Positions 24,010-35,288 of a stretch of 64,000 nucleotides of DNA are shown here, in pieces. The notes beneath the pieces were generated by a model. It did no database searches. It saw nothing but the letters and a program-made list of their open reading frames with translations, and was not told the DNA's origin. The DNA is taken from positions 23,177,324 through 23,241,323 of the forward strand of contig CP099839.1 of the NCBI GenBank assembly GCA_030062745.1, in the 5' to 3' direction. The position numbers were made by a program, and so were the translations under genes. The stretch is from Capitulum mitella. Lineage: Eukaryota; Arthropoda; Thecostraca; Pollicipedomorpha; Pollicipedidae. Each line of letters starts with the position of its first letter. Within the stretch, counting starts at the first letter, position 1.

Positions 24010-25335
24010 CATTACCGCGGTGCAACACTCAAGCAAAGTATTTTCTTAGGTGTAACACTCAGGCAGAGGGTTTGCCTCGAGGTGCAAATCTATGGTGAAG
24101 GTGTAGTGTTGTGGTGTTTACACTGCTTGACGGTGTTTTTTTTACACCCGTCCGCGGTTCAGTTTTGCACTTGATCAGCGACACCCGTTTCGAAGCTTTA
24201 CACTTGAGTTGGGTGTGAAAAGTTTTCAGGGCAGCATTCAGCGGCACACCTTACTGAATTGATACACAGCTTACTTTTCATAGGATCTGCGAGAAACCGA
24301 AACTGTTTACACGGATGCCTTCCTCTTCTTTTGCAGTATCCGGGGGCAAACAGTTCGGCATGACGAAAAGGCATACATCGATAAGATACGTTTATGGATA
24401 AAAGTTCTAAATCACAAGCCTCCCGTCAGCCCACCGCGCCGGTAAACCACTCAACCTTCCCGCTATGATATTTGGTATCCCCTGCGCGACATCGACAGCA
24501 CGGTTTGGATTAATATACGCTGATCGTAGCAACAGACCCGGCAGCTGTGCTTCCCAATTTGGCACATTGAATCGACTTGTAGTTTATGCCGCTGGAAAGC
24601 CCCATCAATTTTTTACATAATACTGTGAATCGTCTTTTGGACAAAAATCTGGTCTATGGTGCAGCTCTGCAAAGAAAATATGTTTTCAAAACTCCCATGT
24701 TCATGTAGTCCATGTAGTTTTTTTCAGTGCGCGCGCCATATGGAACCTTCTAAGCTTCGGGCACCTCTACTCTGAAGACAGATGGCGCTCACCCCCCCCC
24801 CCCCCTCCTTGGGTTGGGAACAGCAGGTCCCGCACCAGGTCCCTGAGGTGGCAGCCCGAGGACACTGGGCCGGCGGTCCTCGCTCTCGAGTCGAGACTGG
24901 GACGGGCGGCTCGACTCGCCTCAGGCGCTGACTTTGGACGCGGTGGCGGCCAAAAACGAGCCCGACCGGCACGAGCGGGCGGCGATAAAGGCGGGCGGGC
25001 GCCGCTGATGAGACCAGACCGGACCTGTTTTCCCAGCAAACACCCGCCGCCGACGCCGGCCTTCGTCGGCGGCCGCGTCGCCGTCGTGGGCGACGTCACG
25101 GGCGACGTCGACGCAGGTCCACGTCATGGTCTCAGTTCCAACCACGGCCTGCGTCCAGTGACTTTTGTTTCATTTTGCTCCACGACGGGCAGCATTTACC
25201 TGGTTTCGTTTTCATTGTTACAAAAACAAATGGGAGCTCGAGCCCTGGTAGCGGTAGAATTCGCTATTAAAAAGCGTTGTAATGTCGAGTGTAGTCACCA
25301 TGTGAAATCCAATGACATCCTAAGAAACGACGGTA
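24010..25335. other. No certain gene; GC block 24810-25135
   Basis: The GC block contains GACGTCACG-type CRE motifs near 25090. On the minus strand a frame reading CHLRDLVRDLLFPTQ runs into a G tract with a GTGAGC donor near 24785. That may be an exon, but no acceptor or similarity backs it. The rest shows short GTGTAACACTC-type repeats around 24020-24080 and nothing else recognisable. Confidence 0.35.
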
Positions 25336-25338
25336 AAT

Positions 25339-25545
25339 TTCTGCAGAACGATGCACTTTGACACAGGTGTTTAAAGACCTATAGGGAAAGCAGGGCGGCG
25401 GTCCCACTGACATTGGCAGATTTGAAGGGAGAACGATATACTTTTGCAGAATAATGCACTCTGATGCACGTGTGTAAAAGCCTGTAGGGAAGACAGGGCG
25501 GTGGTCCTACCGACATTGGCAAATTTGAATATGGCGCGGTATAAC
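25339..25545. repeat. Tandem duplication, ~103-bp unit
   Basis: Two adjacent copies share CTGCAGAA(C/T)(G/A)ATGCACT, TGTAGGGAA, CAGGGCGG(C/T)GGTCC and GACATTGGCA(G/A)ATTTGAA, offset by about 103 bp with roughly 80 % identity. Non-coding. Confidence 0.65.
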
Positions 25546-25549
25546 GTTG

Positions 25550-26830
25550 TTTGGATAGAAATGGTCCCAAAATGGATTTAACGTCACCAACTTAAAAAAA
25601 TCCCCTAAGCAAATGCTCTGATAGAAGTGCAGAAGCGAGGAGCCTCTAAGGACATGGGGGAGGGCAAATGTGATTTTTACCTCGCTTATGTTCATGGACC
25701 TCCATAGGGTTAATGTTATATGTTACCCAAGGTTGGGGGGCCAGCTGCCCTCCGTGCCTCCCCTCCGGTTCGTTTTTCATTCGTTCGGCACCAGTGCAGA
25801 AGTGATTTGGCTAGCTGTATCTCGAAGCATGCTCTCGCAAAGACCACCCTTCTATGATAGGAGAAAAAATGTTTCCTGGGTAGAAGTGGTGCTCATTCGT
25901 GGGAAAACACGGGCTTGAATATTCTCAGCTTTTAACATAATCAATGATCGTAGGCGTAAGCAGAGTTACGTCTTTCCCCAAAAGTCAGCATCGATTTGAC
26001 TCGACAAGAATGGGCCGCCTTCGATGTGAGGCTGTGATGAGAGCTGGGGCTGCGGCCTCCGCTGCTAACCGTGGCGCCATCTCTGAGGGCTCTTCATCAG
26101 TCGAGGCGTAGCCCGAGGAACTGGGACGACAAGAGTGAACCAATAGATGGCGCTGATGGGCAAGATTTACGTCTGGCTTTCGGTACTGACAGATGCTCCA
26201 ATACGCCGCTGGCACATGTATATATGGCAGATGTACACACGTGCAAAAATACGTATGCTTAAAACTACCTACAGGTGAATAACGCACATGCAGAAGAACA
26301 TATATTTAAAAAACAAATGCACATTTGCCACCAATAACAAATTAACGTATTACAAAAGAACATTTACATTAATAACATTACATTTACAAATTAACAAACT
26401 ACATTGGTACCCAAGCGACTGCTTGAGCTGAAAGTTATATGTGTGTTGAAAACTGGTCCAGAACACATAAAATGCAGTCTTCCTTTACACAATAAGATCT
26501 TGTTTTGCATGATTAACCGATGGGCCACAGTGATACGAAGATTTCATTTTCGACGATAAACAATCGAGTATATTGTACAGTTGCCCAGTCCTGAGATAGT
26601 AAACCAAATCAGATGTAGGATTTCTTGACTATGCAATTCCAAATCGCGAGCGAAGAGCCATACAATCATCCGGTTACTCCGTTGTGGCAAACTTCCTGCT
26701 CCCGAATGAATGGTGTGTAGTATTTGCAGGAACAATGGCTGAGTATCAGGCCATTGATGGTCGAGAGCCAAGATAAGAGTTGAAGCCTCTTAAGTGCAAC
26801 ACATCAACCTGGAAGCTTTTCTTAAATTAC
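25550..26830. other. No gene recognised
   Basis: Only short frames; around 26300-26400 there is an A/T-rich tract with repeated ACATTTACA and AACAAATTAAC words. Nothing else was recognised. Confidence 0.45.
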
Positions 26831-26834
26831 TTAA

Positions 26835-28044
26835 CCCTATTCCCGGAGGGCTAGACGGTATGGTCGATTCCCGGCAGGGGGGGGCGGATTCGGCCCCCCC
26901 TGAAATCTCGAGAACTACCCTTCGATTTTATCGCAACAAACGGCAATCGATTTGCCGTGACGTGAATTACATTTTTATGAAAAGAAATTTTCAAAATTTC
27001 GAAATTTGCGGATGCAGGGGGGCAAAAATGTCAAAATGGGGGGTACTTTTGGACTTCTTATAACTCCGTTGTTTATGGACCGATTTCAATGAAACTGGCA
27101 TGAATCGAGAGATTATGGATAGGGCTTTTACCATGGGTGCACAAATCAGAAATTTTGAGAAAATCCATGGGCGTTCACAGGGTTTCAAAAATAGGAGGAT
27201 TAGTTCTCTAATAACTGAATGAACAAAAAAGGTAAAAGCACTTTTTGGCTTCTGCTAGTCATGCTATGCTAAAGAAGTACAAATCGCATTATAATGTTTG
27301 TATAATGTTAGCATAGGCGGTGCCAGGGACATGAAAAAGGGGGAACTGCCATGGTCACAAGTTTCTCAGATCAACTTGTGACCTTTGACCTTAAATGACC
27401 TCCGGTGGCCTTGGGGGCACTTGGAATGATCTCGTGTGCATTTAATATTGTCTGTAAACGTTTTCAATCATTTGAATTCACTCTACTCCAAGAATTTTAT
27501 TTTATGGCTATTGCGATATAGGGCACGCGCACGGACATTTTAGGTCATAGCTCCGATACCAGACCTGATACCAGGCTGAAACTTGGTACACAAGTAGAGG
27601 ACACCCGTCTACGTCAATATGTTCCGGGTTTGGCATTTAAAAAAAACGGCGCCGAAAAAATTGCAAAAAAATGAATTTTGACTTTTGACCTTGACCTGAC
27701 CTTGTAAAGTGACCTCAGATAAACAATATTACATCTGCACATTGCCCAACTATTTAGCTATACATCCATATAAAGTTTTAAGTTCTATCTTAAAAACTCT
27801 GTTTTTTGCAGACATTTTTCTTTTACCCTCAACATGGCCAAAAATGGCATGAGGTGCCTCCCAAAAACGTTGCCTGGCTCCGCTCTTGAGCAAAGTAGAA
27901 TTGTGAAATTTTGTCACAGCGCGAAGAAGGAATAGCTAGGAAAAGTGACCAAGTTTCGTGAAGCTGCGTTAAAAAGCCTGGAATTGGCAAGCAAAAAACC
28001 CGAGGGGGGGCGGATTCAGCCCCCCCCCCCTGCCGGGAATAGGG
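26835..28044. mobile_element. TTAA-flanked non-autonomous element, young copy (1210 bp)
   Basis: TTAA at 26831-26834 and 28045-28048 flank inverted ends CCCTATTCCCGG and CCGGGAATAGGG, with G/C hairpins beside both. It is nearly collinear and highly similar to the copy at 15671-16875, so both moved recently. At 27379-27391 it holds TGACCTTTGACCT, the reverse complement of a perfect DR1 nuclear-receptor element, with more half-sites near 27680-27720. No transposase is encoded. Confidence 0.85.
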
Positions 28045-28049
28045 TTAAC

Positions 28050-28480
28050 GGGTGGGGAAGGGACATTTCCTGACCAACACCAAGCTGAAGATTAAGAGAT
28101 TGTCATTGCGCCCAAAGCGCCACAATGGGAGTGACAATGCTAGAATGTTTTACATAGTTTATTGAGGAACCGTAGGGTTTCCAACGAGAGGAGTATCCAG
28201 AGTCTGCACGGCGTCCTGTTTAATCTTTTTCTAAATCATTCCCCACCCTATCCCCCACACTGGTCATGTGACTGGCTCGGGCTTGGGACGGTCTTCGGTA
28301 TTTTTTTCAATTTTACCTTTTTAAATCATTTTTGTCCTCAAAGTTCCGAGAGCAGTGATTTACTCATCGTCACAAAGGCATTTGTTGGCCTCGGGACAGC
28401 AGTTCTAGGCATACTGAGTTTATGAACATTCGCGTCTAAGTGTACCGAAGCCCACGATCTATGTTCCGTACGTGTGTTTC
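28050..28480. other. No gene recognised
   Basis: A single 87-codon plus frame (28162-28425) with hydrophobic segments is present but has neither splice support nor recognisable similarity. Confidence 0.4.
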
Positions 28481-28725
28481 CTGTGCGCTCATTTACGCTT
28501 ACGTACATTTACGAAAGCACATTTGTGTTTACGTGTATTCACCCATTCGTACATTTCCTATGCTTATGTGCAATTTAGAATGAAACAAAGAACTTGAATC
28601 AAATCAAAACATAGGGACGTTTGGGTTTCCGTACATTTGCGAAAGCGTACATTTGAACCTACGTACATTTACGCATGCCAACATTTGCGCTTACGTACAT
28701 TCGCGTACTCACATTTTCCCTCGGA
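28480..28725. repeat. Degenerate short tandem repeats (TACGTACATTTACG)
   Basis: Two clusters (about 28485-28560 and 28625-28720) of diverged 10-14 bp words, TTACGTACATTTACG and relatives, separated by unrelated sequence. Confidence 0.55.
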
Positions 28726-28729
28726 CATG

Positions 28730-30242
28730 AGCTTTACGTACATCTGTCAAAGAATTCTCCCATGTTATGTAAGAAAGAAACGTATACGTTTGCGGAGGAA
28801 TTCCGTCAGTTAATGAAAAAACTAACTTACCTGTTGTTATATCCTTCAGGCGATAAAGAGACTAAGTTACGGTATGGAAGACTGATATCGTTATGCGGAA
28901 ATATGTGCTGGAGGGAGTTAGACATTTTGAATCCTCAATAAGCCTGCTTCATATTGTTGTTTCCGTTGATGAAATTGTACCAGATCGTCGCAGATGGATC
29001 GCCTCAGTGCTCATTCTTTTTTTTTGAAAAGAATAAGAGAAAGTAGCTTGCTTTCACGTTAGCAGCGTCGTGCTGCACTCGTTTTGGACTCCATGACAAG
29101 GCTGGGTAGCAGTTGGACGTCATCGCCACGCAGACAGCGTTCCTTATCGCGGCCATCGCAACACCAGGACTGTTACCATAAACCGGTGAGCGCGACTTCT
29201 GGTCCGGTGACCCACGTCCAGTGTCCCTCGTTCAGTGTCCTCTCGCCCAGCGTCCAAGGTCCACAGTCATGGGATTTGCAATACGTCAGTCAAGCAGAAA
29301 TGGTAGACCGGCCGAGGTGTTCCAAGGTGCTAAGGTGCTAAGGTGCAGCTTTGTCGACAGCCAACGTTATTTTTAATGCGCACCAAACAATAATGTTTCA
29401 GGCTTTGGACCCTCATGGAATGGTCTAGTGCTCAACGCATTTCGTAAATCGACATCACTTCCCGTTTTATATTCGCAGAACATGAAGTGGATTCAGTCAT
29501 TGTTTGCTGTGATACTCCAGTGCTGGCGAATTACACACAGAGAGGAAAAAACACCCTGGTGTCAATTGCGACGCCTTGTAATGGTGTCGCACAGATACAG
29601 AGGGGTGCTTGCAACGGAGGATCGTTAAAATTTAGGTGTAATGGACACCCATGGAGGACACCGACTATGTTTTTGGCACCTTCAGTTTATCTTGATGCAT
29701 TCGAAATCCCATTCAGGTTTCACAGACCACGACGTGGCCGATGCCGCGTTTAACTAGATGACACCCCGTTCAGGTGTCGCAGAAATGAGTGACGTCCAAA
29801 CCAACACCCCGTCCGACTCCCCAAAACAGGCGGGAATGCCATGGGCGTCTCGACGGGTAAGGCTCAAAATTCCAGAAATTTGAGGGACTTCATGGCATGA
29901 ACTATCTGCATTTGTGACTTGAAGGACGACTAGGATGCTTATCCAATTCAGTGATATGTGTCTGCGAGTACACGATAAACACGATAAACCATGTTTTCTT
30001 CGCGCATCCGTTTTTATCCACTGCGGCAATTCTGCAGAGGCTTCACACGCCTATGTAAAAACGAGCCACACTTCCGCCGTTGTTCCTCCTGCGTGTCTCG
30101 ACGATAGACGATCGCATGCGCAGCAAGCCATCTCGACTGCTGTTACGAGGTAAGTTGCCTGTTATTTCGTTCATCAATGTGTGTTTAAACTGGCTGCTAT
30201 TTTAGACAGCATTAGTTTGTAAGCACCACTGTTCAATAATTG
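28730..30242. other. No gene recognised
   Basis: No supported exon. A GGTGCTAAGGTGCTAAGGTGC triplication sits near 29325. The region ends at the target site of the following transposon. Confidence 0.4.
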
Positions 30243-32964
30243 CACTGGTCAACAACAAATTTTTTGTCTGAGTTTTTTCAGCTGATTTAGGACGAATCTG
30301 ATGCGCTGAATCCAAAAATCAGATTGGGTTTGCTCAATCAGGTCAAGTTTTTGAGCTATGGCCACATGTCGTTTTTTTACGTTTTTGTTCACGTGTACGC
30401 TTGTATGGAGCATTTTGGAAGAAGTTGGTGGGGGTAAAATGCCATGTCGAATATTTTTTTTTGATTGGAAATGATTATTTTAATGACAAGAAGTATTCAG
30501 GTCCGATAGTTCTGGGTGATTATGTCGAAAAGGAATCAGTTTGAAGTCATAAAACCTCGAAATCTTCCAAAAATTCGTGCGGCAAAGCATAAAGTCGGTG
30601 GATCAAAACTAAGTTAATGGGGCAGCCGCCCCACGAAGTGTATAGGAAATTCCACCCGCGCATGTACGGGTGTTTTTGCTTCATGTGTGTTGCGGAATAT
30701 TTGCGTTGTCGTGCTGGTGGCGGCAAATACGGAACGCGGTGGGCTGCGGTGGTTGTGTACAGTGGAAGTGGCAACTAAACGTGAAGCCTCTGGTTGTAAT
30801 TTTGTGATAATGTGATACAAAAAAGTTGTATTTCTTGAAATAACGAACTCTGGAGAATGTACAATACCTACATGTGCCAACTTATGACTAATTTGTCCAT
30901 ATTTTTGTTTTGCATGTGAATAAGATGGCTTCGCCCAGAAGATCGTGCAGAAATAAGCCCGACGTGTTCTGCTACATATGTGGAGAATACACCCTTGCTC
31001 GTAATAGGAAGCCAGTCACAAGTTTCATAATGCGTGCTTACCATGCTTATTTTGGTATTAAACTTGGTGACCAGGATAAAGCTTGGGCGCCACACATGGT
31101 GTGCAAGGCATGCACCGAGACTCTACGTGGGTGGACCAATGGCAAGAGGAGTCTGAACTTTGGAATTCCCATGGTTTGGAGGGAGCCGACAAACCATGTC
31201 ACTGACTGCTACTTCTGCGCTGTTGATGTGACTGGGATCAACAGAAAGAACCGGGGCAGCCTCAACTATCCTGATCTTCAATCAGCACGTCGTCCTGTAG
31301 CTCATTGTGATGAAATTCCAGTGCCTATCTTCGGAGAACTTCCTGACATTAGTGACGAAGATGCCTCCAGTGTTGAAGGACATGAAGAAGAAGAAGAAGA
31401 AGAAGTGGTTCTTGAAGATGATGCTCCACATCCGTTTTCCCAAAAGGAGTTGAATGATCTAGTTCGCGACCTCAGCTTGTCAAAGGACTCTGCCGAACTG
31501 TTGGCATCCAGATTGAAGGAAAAAAACCTCCTCTCTGACAGTGCTCGCATCAGCTTCTTCCGCAACAGACATCAAGAGTACCTCCGTTTTTTCTCTGAAG
31601 AGAAGGACTTGGTGTACTGTGCAGATATTGCGCAGCTTCTGCTCAAGCTTGGAGTGCCACAGTACGAACCCAAAGATTGGAGACTGTTCATTGACAGCAG
31701 CAAGCGATCACTAAAATGTGTTCTGCTACACAACGGCAACCAGTTTGCCTCTATACCCCTGGCTCACTCGACTACACTGAAGGAACACTGAAAAGGAACA
31801 CTGAAGGAGAAGTATGAAGCGGTGAAGCATGTGCTGGAGAAAATTGGTTATGATCAGCATAAGTGGTTTATTTGTGTTGACCTGAAGATGGTGAACTTTT
31901 TGTTGGGACAACAGTCTGGCTTCACCAAGTACCCATGTTTTCTGTGCATGTGGGATAGAAAGGGACCGTGCTCAGCATTACACGAAGAAGGACTAGCCTG
32001 TGCGGGAGGAATTGGTGCCTTGCAAAGAAAGGAACGTCATCAACGACCCTCTGGTGGACAGAGACAGAATACTTTTCCCACCGCTGCACATCAAACTCGG
32101 CTTAATCAAGCAGTTCACCAAGGCTCTGGACAAGGATGGTGACTGCTTCACTTACTTGTGCCAGGCTTTTCCAGGATTGACCATGGAAAAGTTGAAAGCT
32201 GGCATATTTGACGGTCCTCAGATCCGTCAGCTCATCAGAGATCCAGAGTTTGAAAACTCAATGAACGAAGTGGAACTCGAAGCGTGGAAGGCATTTGTTC
32301 TGGTAGTGAAGAACTTTCTTGGCAACAGCAAGGCCAGAAACTACGCAGAACTTGTCAACAACATGCTGACTGCTTTCGGAAACCTGGGCTGCAACATGAG
32401 CGTCAAGATGCACTACCTATTTTCACATATGGACCGGTTTCCTGAGAACCTGGGTTCGATGAGTGACGAGCAGGGAGAGAGATTCCATCAGGACCTGAAA
32501 GAGATGGAGACCAGGTATCAGGGTCGCTGGGACGCAGTCATGATAGAGACCTCCCTGCCGCTGAGCATTCCAGGAGTTCAAAGAAACGGAAGTTCAAGCC
32601 CTGAAGTTTGAAAATCTGGTGAAGCAACATGCAATTTACGTGTACTTACCTTTATCAATGTCCACCATTCAGTTTACAGTAATCGCTGTTTCTATCAGGT
32701 AATCAATATATGTTGTTGGAAAAACATATTTTCTCATAAAAACATATTTAGGATGATATGTGTTGACAAAAATCAGCTGATAATGCCACAAAAATGTAAT
32801 CGATTTTGTCACAAGATCTGATTTTTTTCAAATCAACTTAGCACAAAAACCTGACCTGATGGAGAGAAACGGATGCCATTTCCTGATTCAGCAGTGCAAA
32901 AATACCCTAAATCAGTTGTAGAAATCTAGACAACGTTCAAAAAGTAAAAAATTGTTGCCCAGTG
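30243..32964 (+). mobile_element. DNA transposon with terminal inverted repeats (2722 bp)
   Basis: The left end CACTGGTCAACAACAAATTT and the reverse-complemented right end CACTGGGCAACAATTTTTTA match at the tips. Similarity continues in patches for about 110-130 bp (CTGATTTAGG, GCTGAATC, ATCAGGTCA(A/G)GTTTTTG). TTG flanks both sides (30240-30242 and 32965-32967), a possible 3-bp target duplication. CACTG ends with a 2-4 bp duplication recall the CMC (CACTA/Mirage/Chapaev) group, but this is inference. Inside is one broken gene on the plus strand. Confidence 0.75.
30925..32611 (+). pseudogene. Transposon-type gene, inactivated
   Basis: The true ATG is at 30925 (MASPRRSCRNKPDVFCYICG). The N-terminus has paired cysteines (CYIC, CKAC, CYFC) suggesting metal binding, then an acidic run of glutamates near residue 155-165. 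The downstream part has GQQSGFTKYPCFLC, MKMHYLFSH-type and DEQGERFHQD segments. I recall near-identical multicopy proteins of about 600 residues annotated as uncharacterised in many arthropods and other animals, consistent with a recently spread transposon. This copy is dead. An in-frame 24-bp partial duplication introduces TGA at 31789-31791; a single-base insertion near 31955 shifts frame; TAG replaces a codon near 31995 in the restored frame; and a deletion near 32540 disturbs the C-terminus. The remaining coding identity is high, so the lesions are recent. Confidence 0.8.
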
Positions 32965-32967
32965 TTG

Positions 32968-33710
32968 TCATTCGCTTGAACTCGTGATATAAACGAGGCG
33001 CGAAGAAGTTGCATATCGGACCCACGTGCCAGGATACCATGCAGACGACATTGACCATTGGTGGCGCTGCTATTGCGCTTCAGGTACGGCCGCACCAAAT
33101 TCCAGAGAACTCTTCAGCATCCTTTTTTAAAGTGTTTTAAAACCGCAGATTGGGGAAAAAGTCGGTCAGAAGGCATTTAAGGGAACTTTTTTTATTTCAT
33201 GCATACACATAATCATATCGCACCCGTGTGTGCCTTTAAGATAGAAGTTTCCTTAGAGCTTTTTGATAATGGCTTATCCCGCTTCCCATCCCATGCCCAA
33301 ACAGAGATAATTGTTCATCGTCTGCACTCAAGTGCCCGGCCCCGAGCCCCGGCCTACCGGTAATCTCAACGAAGCAAATTCTGCACAGCTGGAATCCAAG
33401 GTTTTCAGACCGACTACGACACAGACGCCAATGATCGTTACGCCAAAAAAGTCAAAATACAAGTTTCAGTGGTTCTCTGAAGCAATTTTCTCCATAGTTA
33501 AGTGGCGCCATTTTAGCAATGGCACAAGTTGCAAAGGTCACTAGAATTATTTTCCAAAAACCGCTCTCGGGACATGTGAGATCCCAGCGTTCGGCTGACC
33601 CTAGTTTGACTCCGGGGCTCAGACCATTTCATTTTCCACGTGATTGCCCGCCTCCCGATTTGCTTGTTGGTTTGCCTTCGTGGTAGCAGCAGTGTTTCAG
33701 CTAGAGCAAA
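32968..33710. other. No gene recognised
   Basis: Ordinary non-coding sequence between the transposon and the duplicated MITE segment; only short frames are present. Confidence 0.45.
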
Positions 33711-33715
33711 AATAA

Positions 33716-34230
33716 GCACTGAAGGCATTTTTACTTTTCATTATATCGGCATTTCGTTTCAGTTGTATTTTCATAGGTTGGAATGCTTCATGTTTAATTG
33801 CTTTCCTAACACCATTCCCCTATTGCCATAGTGCGTTCAGTCCTTAATATAGCAGGACGGGCCTATGCCACACTCAGGCACGTAGCCAGAATTTTCCTCG
33901 GGGGAGGGGGGAATGTCAGATCTTGTCATATGCCATTCACTGATCTTGTCATATGTCATATGTCGTTGTCATATGCCAAGTACTGAAGGCATTTTTACTT
34001 TTCATTATATCGGCATTTCGTTTCAGTTGTATTTTCATAGGTTGGAATGCTTCATGTTTAATTGCTTTCCTAACACCATTTCCCCCATTGCCATAGCGCG
34101 TTCAGTCCTTAATATAGCAAGACGGGCCCATGCCACACTCAGGCACGTAGTCAGAATTTTCCTCGGGGAAGGGGGGAATGTCAGATCTTGTCATATGCCA
34201 TTGGCATATGACGAGATTTATAGGAAAAAG
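33716..34230. repeat. Tandem duplication of a ~263-bp segment
   Basis: The segment starting CACTGAAGGCATTTTTACTT at about 33717 recurs at about 33979 with more than 95 % identity. Each copy runs through CAGGCACGTAG at 33875 and 34140, the left end of a MITE, and ends near GATCTTGTCATATGCCA. The duplication therefore copied a MITE end together with its left flank. The 33640-33831 and 33913-34233 frames merely repeat this text. Confidence 0.75.
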
Positions 34231-34293
34231 TAGCAATTTTATGTAATTTACGTCGTATTTAACACACAGGGAAACATATAATATTTGCTTTCG

Positions 34294-34338
<45 letters not shown>

Positions 34339-34442
34339 CACTATTCCGTATTCGTGCGAAATCGCCATACGTCTAGTGTAGACCGCTTGGCTGAGGGGGA
34401 GCCATGGCCCCATGCCCCCCTCCTTGGCTTCGTCCTTGGCCA
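34140..34442. mobile_element. MITE (CAGGCACGTAG family), with TA microsatellite
   Basis: Left end CAGGCACGTAGTCAGAAT; the right end is degenerate (CTTGGCTTCGTCCTTGGCC), corresponding to the CTACGTGCCT end of the copy at 39527-39796. Both copies share TCTAGTGTAGACCGCT and GGCTGAGGGGGA. TA repeats at 34295-34335 interrupt it. The terminal sequence is common among hAT-type non-autonomous elements in animals; assignment is by end similarity only. Confidence 0.6.
34295..34335. repeat. TA microsatellite
   Basis: A pure TA run of about 41 bp inside the MITE. Confidence 0.9.
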
Positions 34443-34444
34443 CA

Positions 34445-35285
34445 CTAATCTTGGCCCTTTTGATCCGACATGACCATCACAGGTTACACTTGTCGATTTC
34501 CACTATTTTCCATCTGATTCAGCTTGTTAAGGGCTGTGCAACCCCGTTTCTCACATTGTCGTAGCATGTTCAGTTCCTGAGATAGCGAAATGAGTCAATA
34601 ATGTACAAGTTTGACCCCTGTGACCTGATTGGACCGGTTCAACGTCACGTTGAACATTGTTCAGTCACGCCCTCCTAATGTACTTTGACGAGAGCTTTTC
34701 AAAACCGTTTTCCCCGGGGCTGTAGTTTGTTTAGTTTTCAAGGAAGCAGGCGAGTGCTCTAAACTCTTTCTCTCCCCCCCCCCCCACTTTCATTGGGTGA
34801 AGGTGGAAAAGACTTGCAGGGCGAGAGTTAATCACAGGCGACTCATCTTTTAAATTCCTGGAGCATATTTAGCCTTTGACGCGAATTTTCACTGAAATGG
34901 CATGGGCAAATGAATGCGCCATTACAGTATAGCTTTTCCCATCACTTATTATATTCATAGTGGCATACGCAGTATGCACGAAACACATAGGTATAATTAG
35001 AGTTTTTCTGGCCAAAAAATCGCATTATACCACACTTTTAACTGCGGGGAAAACATTGCGTGAATGGGGCAGAAGTCGGGACTAGTGCGGGGTTAATCTA
35101 CCTCGTGTAGCATGTTAAAAAGTTCTTTTGGACAAGCGTCATTGTTTTAACAACGACCGTAAATGACTGTGTCCTGGCGGGTCAAGGAAAAGAAGATAGA
35201 TGACAAAAATATTCATCTCAAGGCCTAAACCATTTTCAGCGTGATTGCGGCTTCACACGCCGTGTGCTAATCTTTTTTCGTCTCA
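34445..35285. other. No gene recognised
   Basis: Non-coding; the end (CCCGTTTTCCTTTCCAG at 35310) is a good 3' splice site leading into the zinc-finger pseudogene, so an intron or upstream region of that gene may extend here. Confidence 0.4.
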
Positions 35286-35288
35286 TTC

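Noticed and set aside
28480..28725. CRISPR-like array
   Set aside because: Units are 10-14 bp, degenerate and without unique spacers, in a eukaryotic context.
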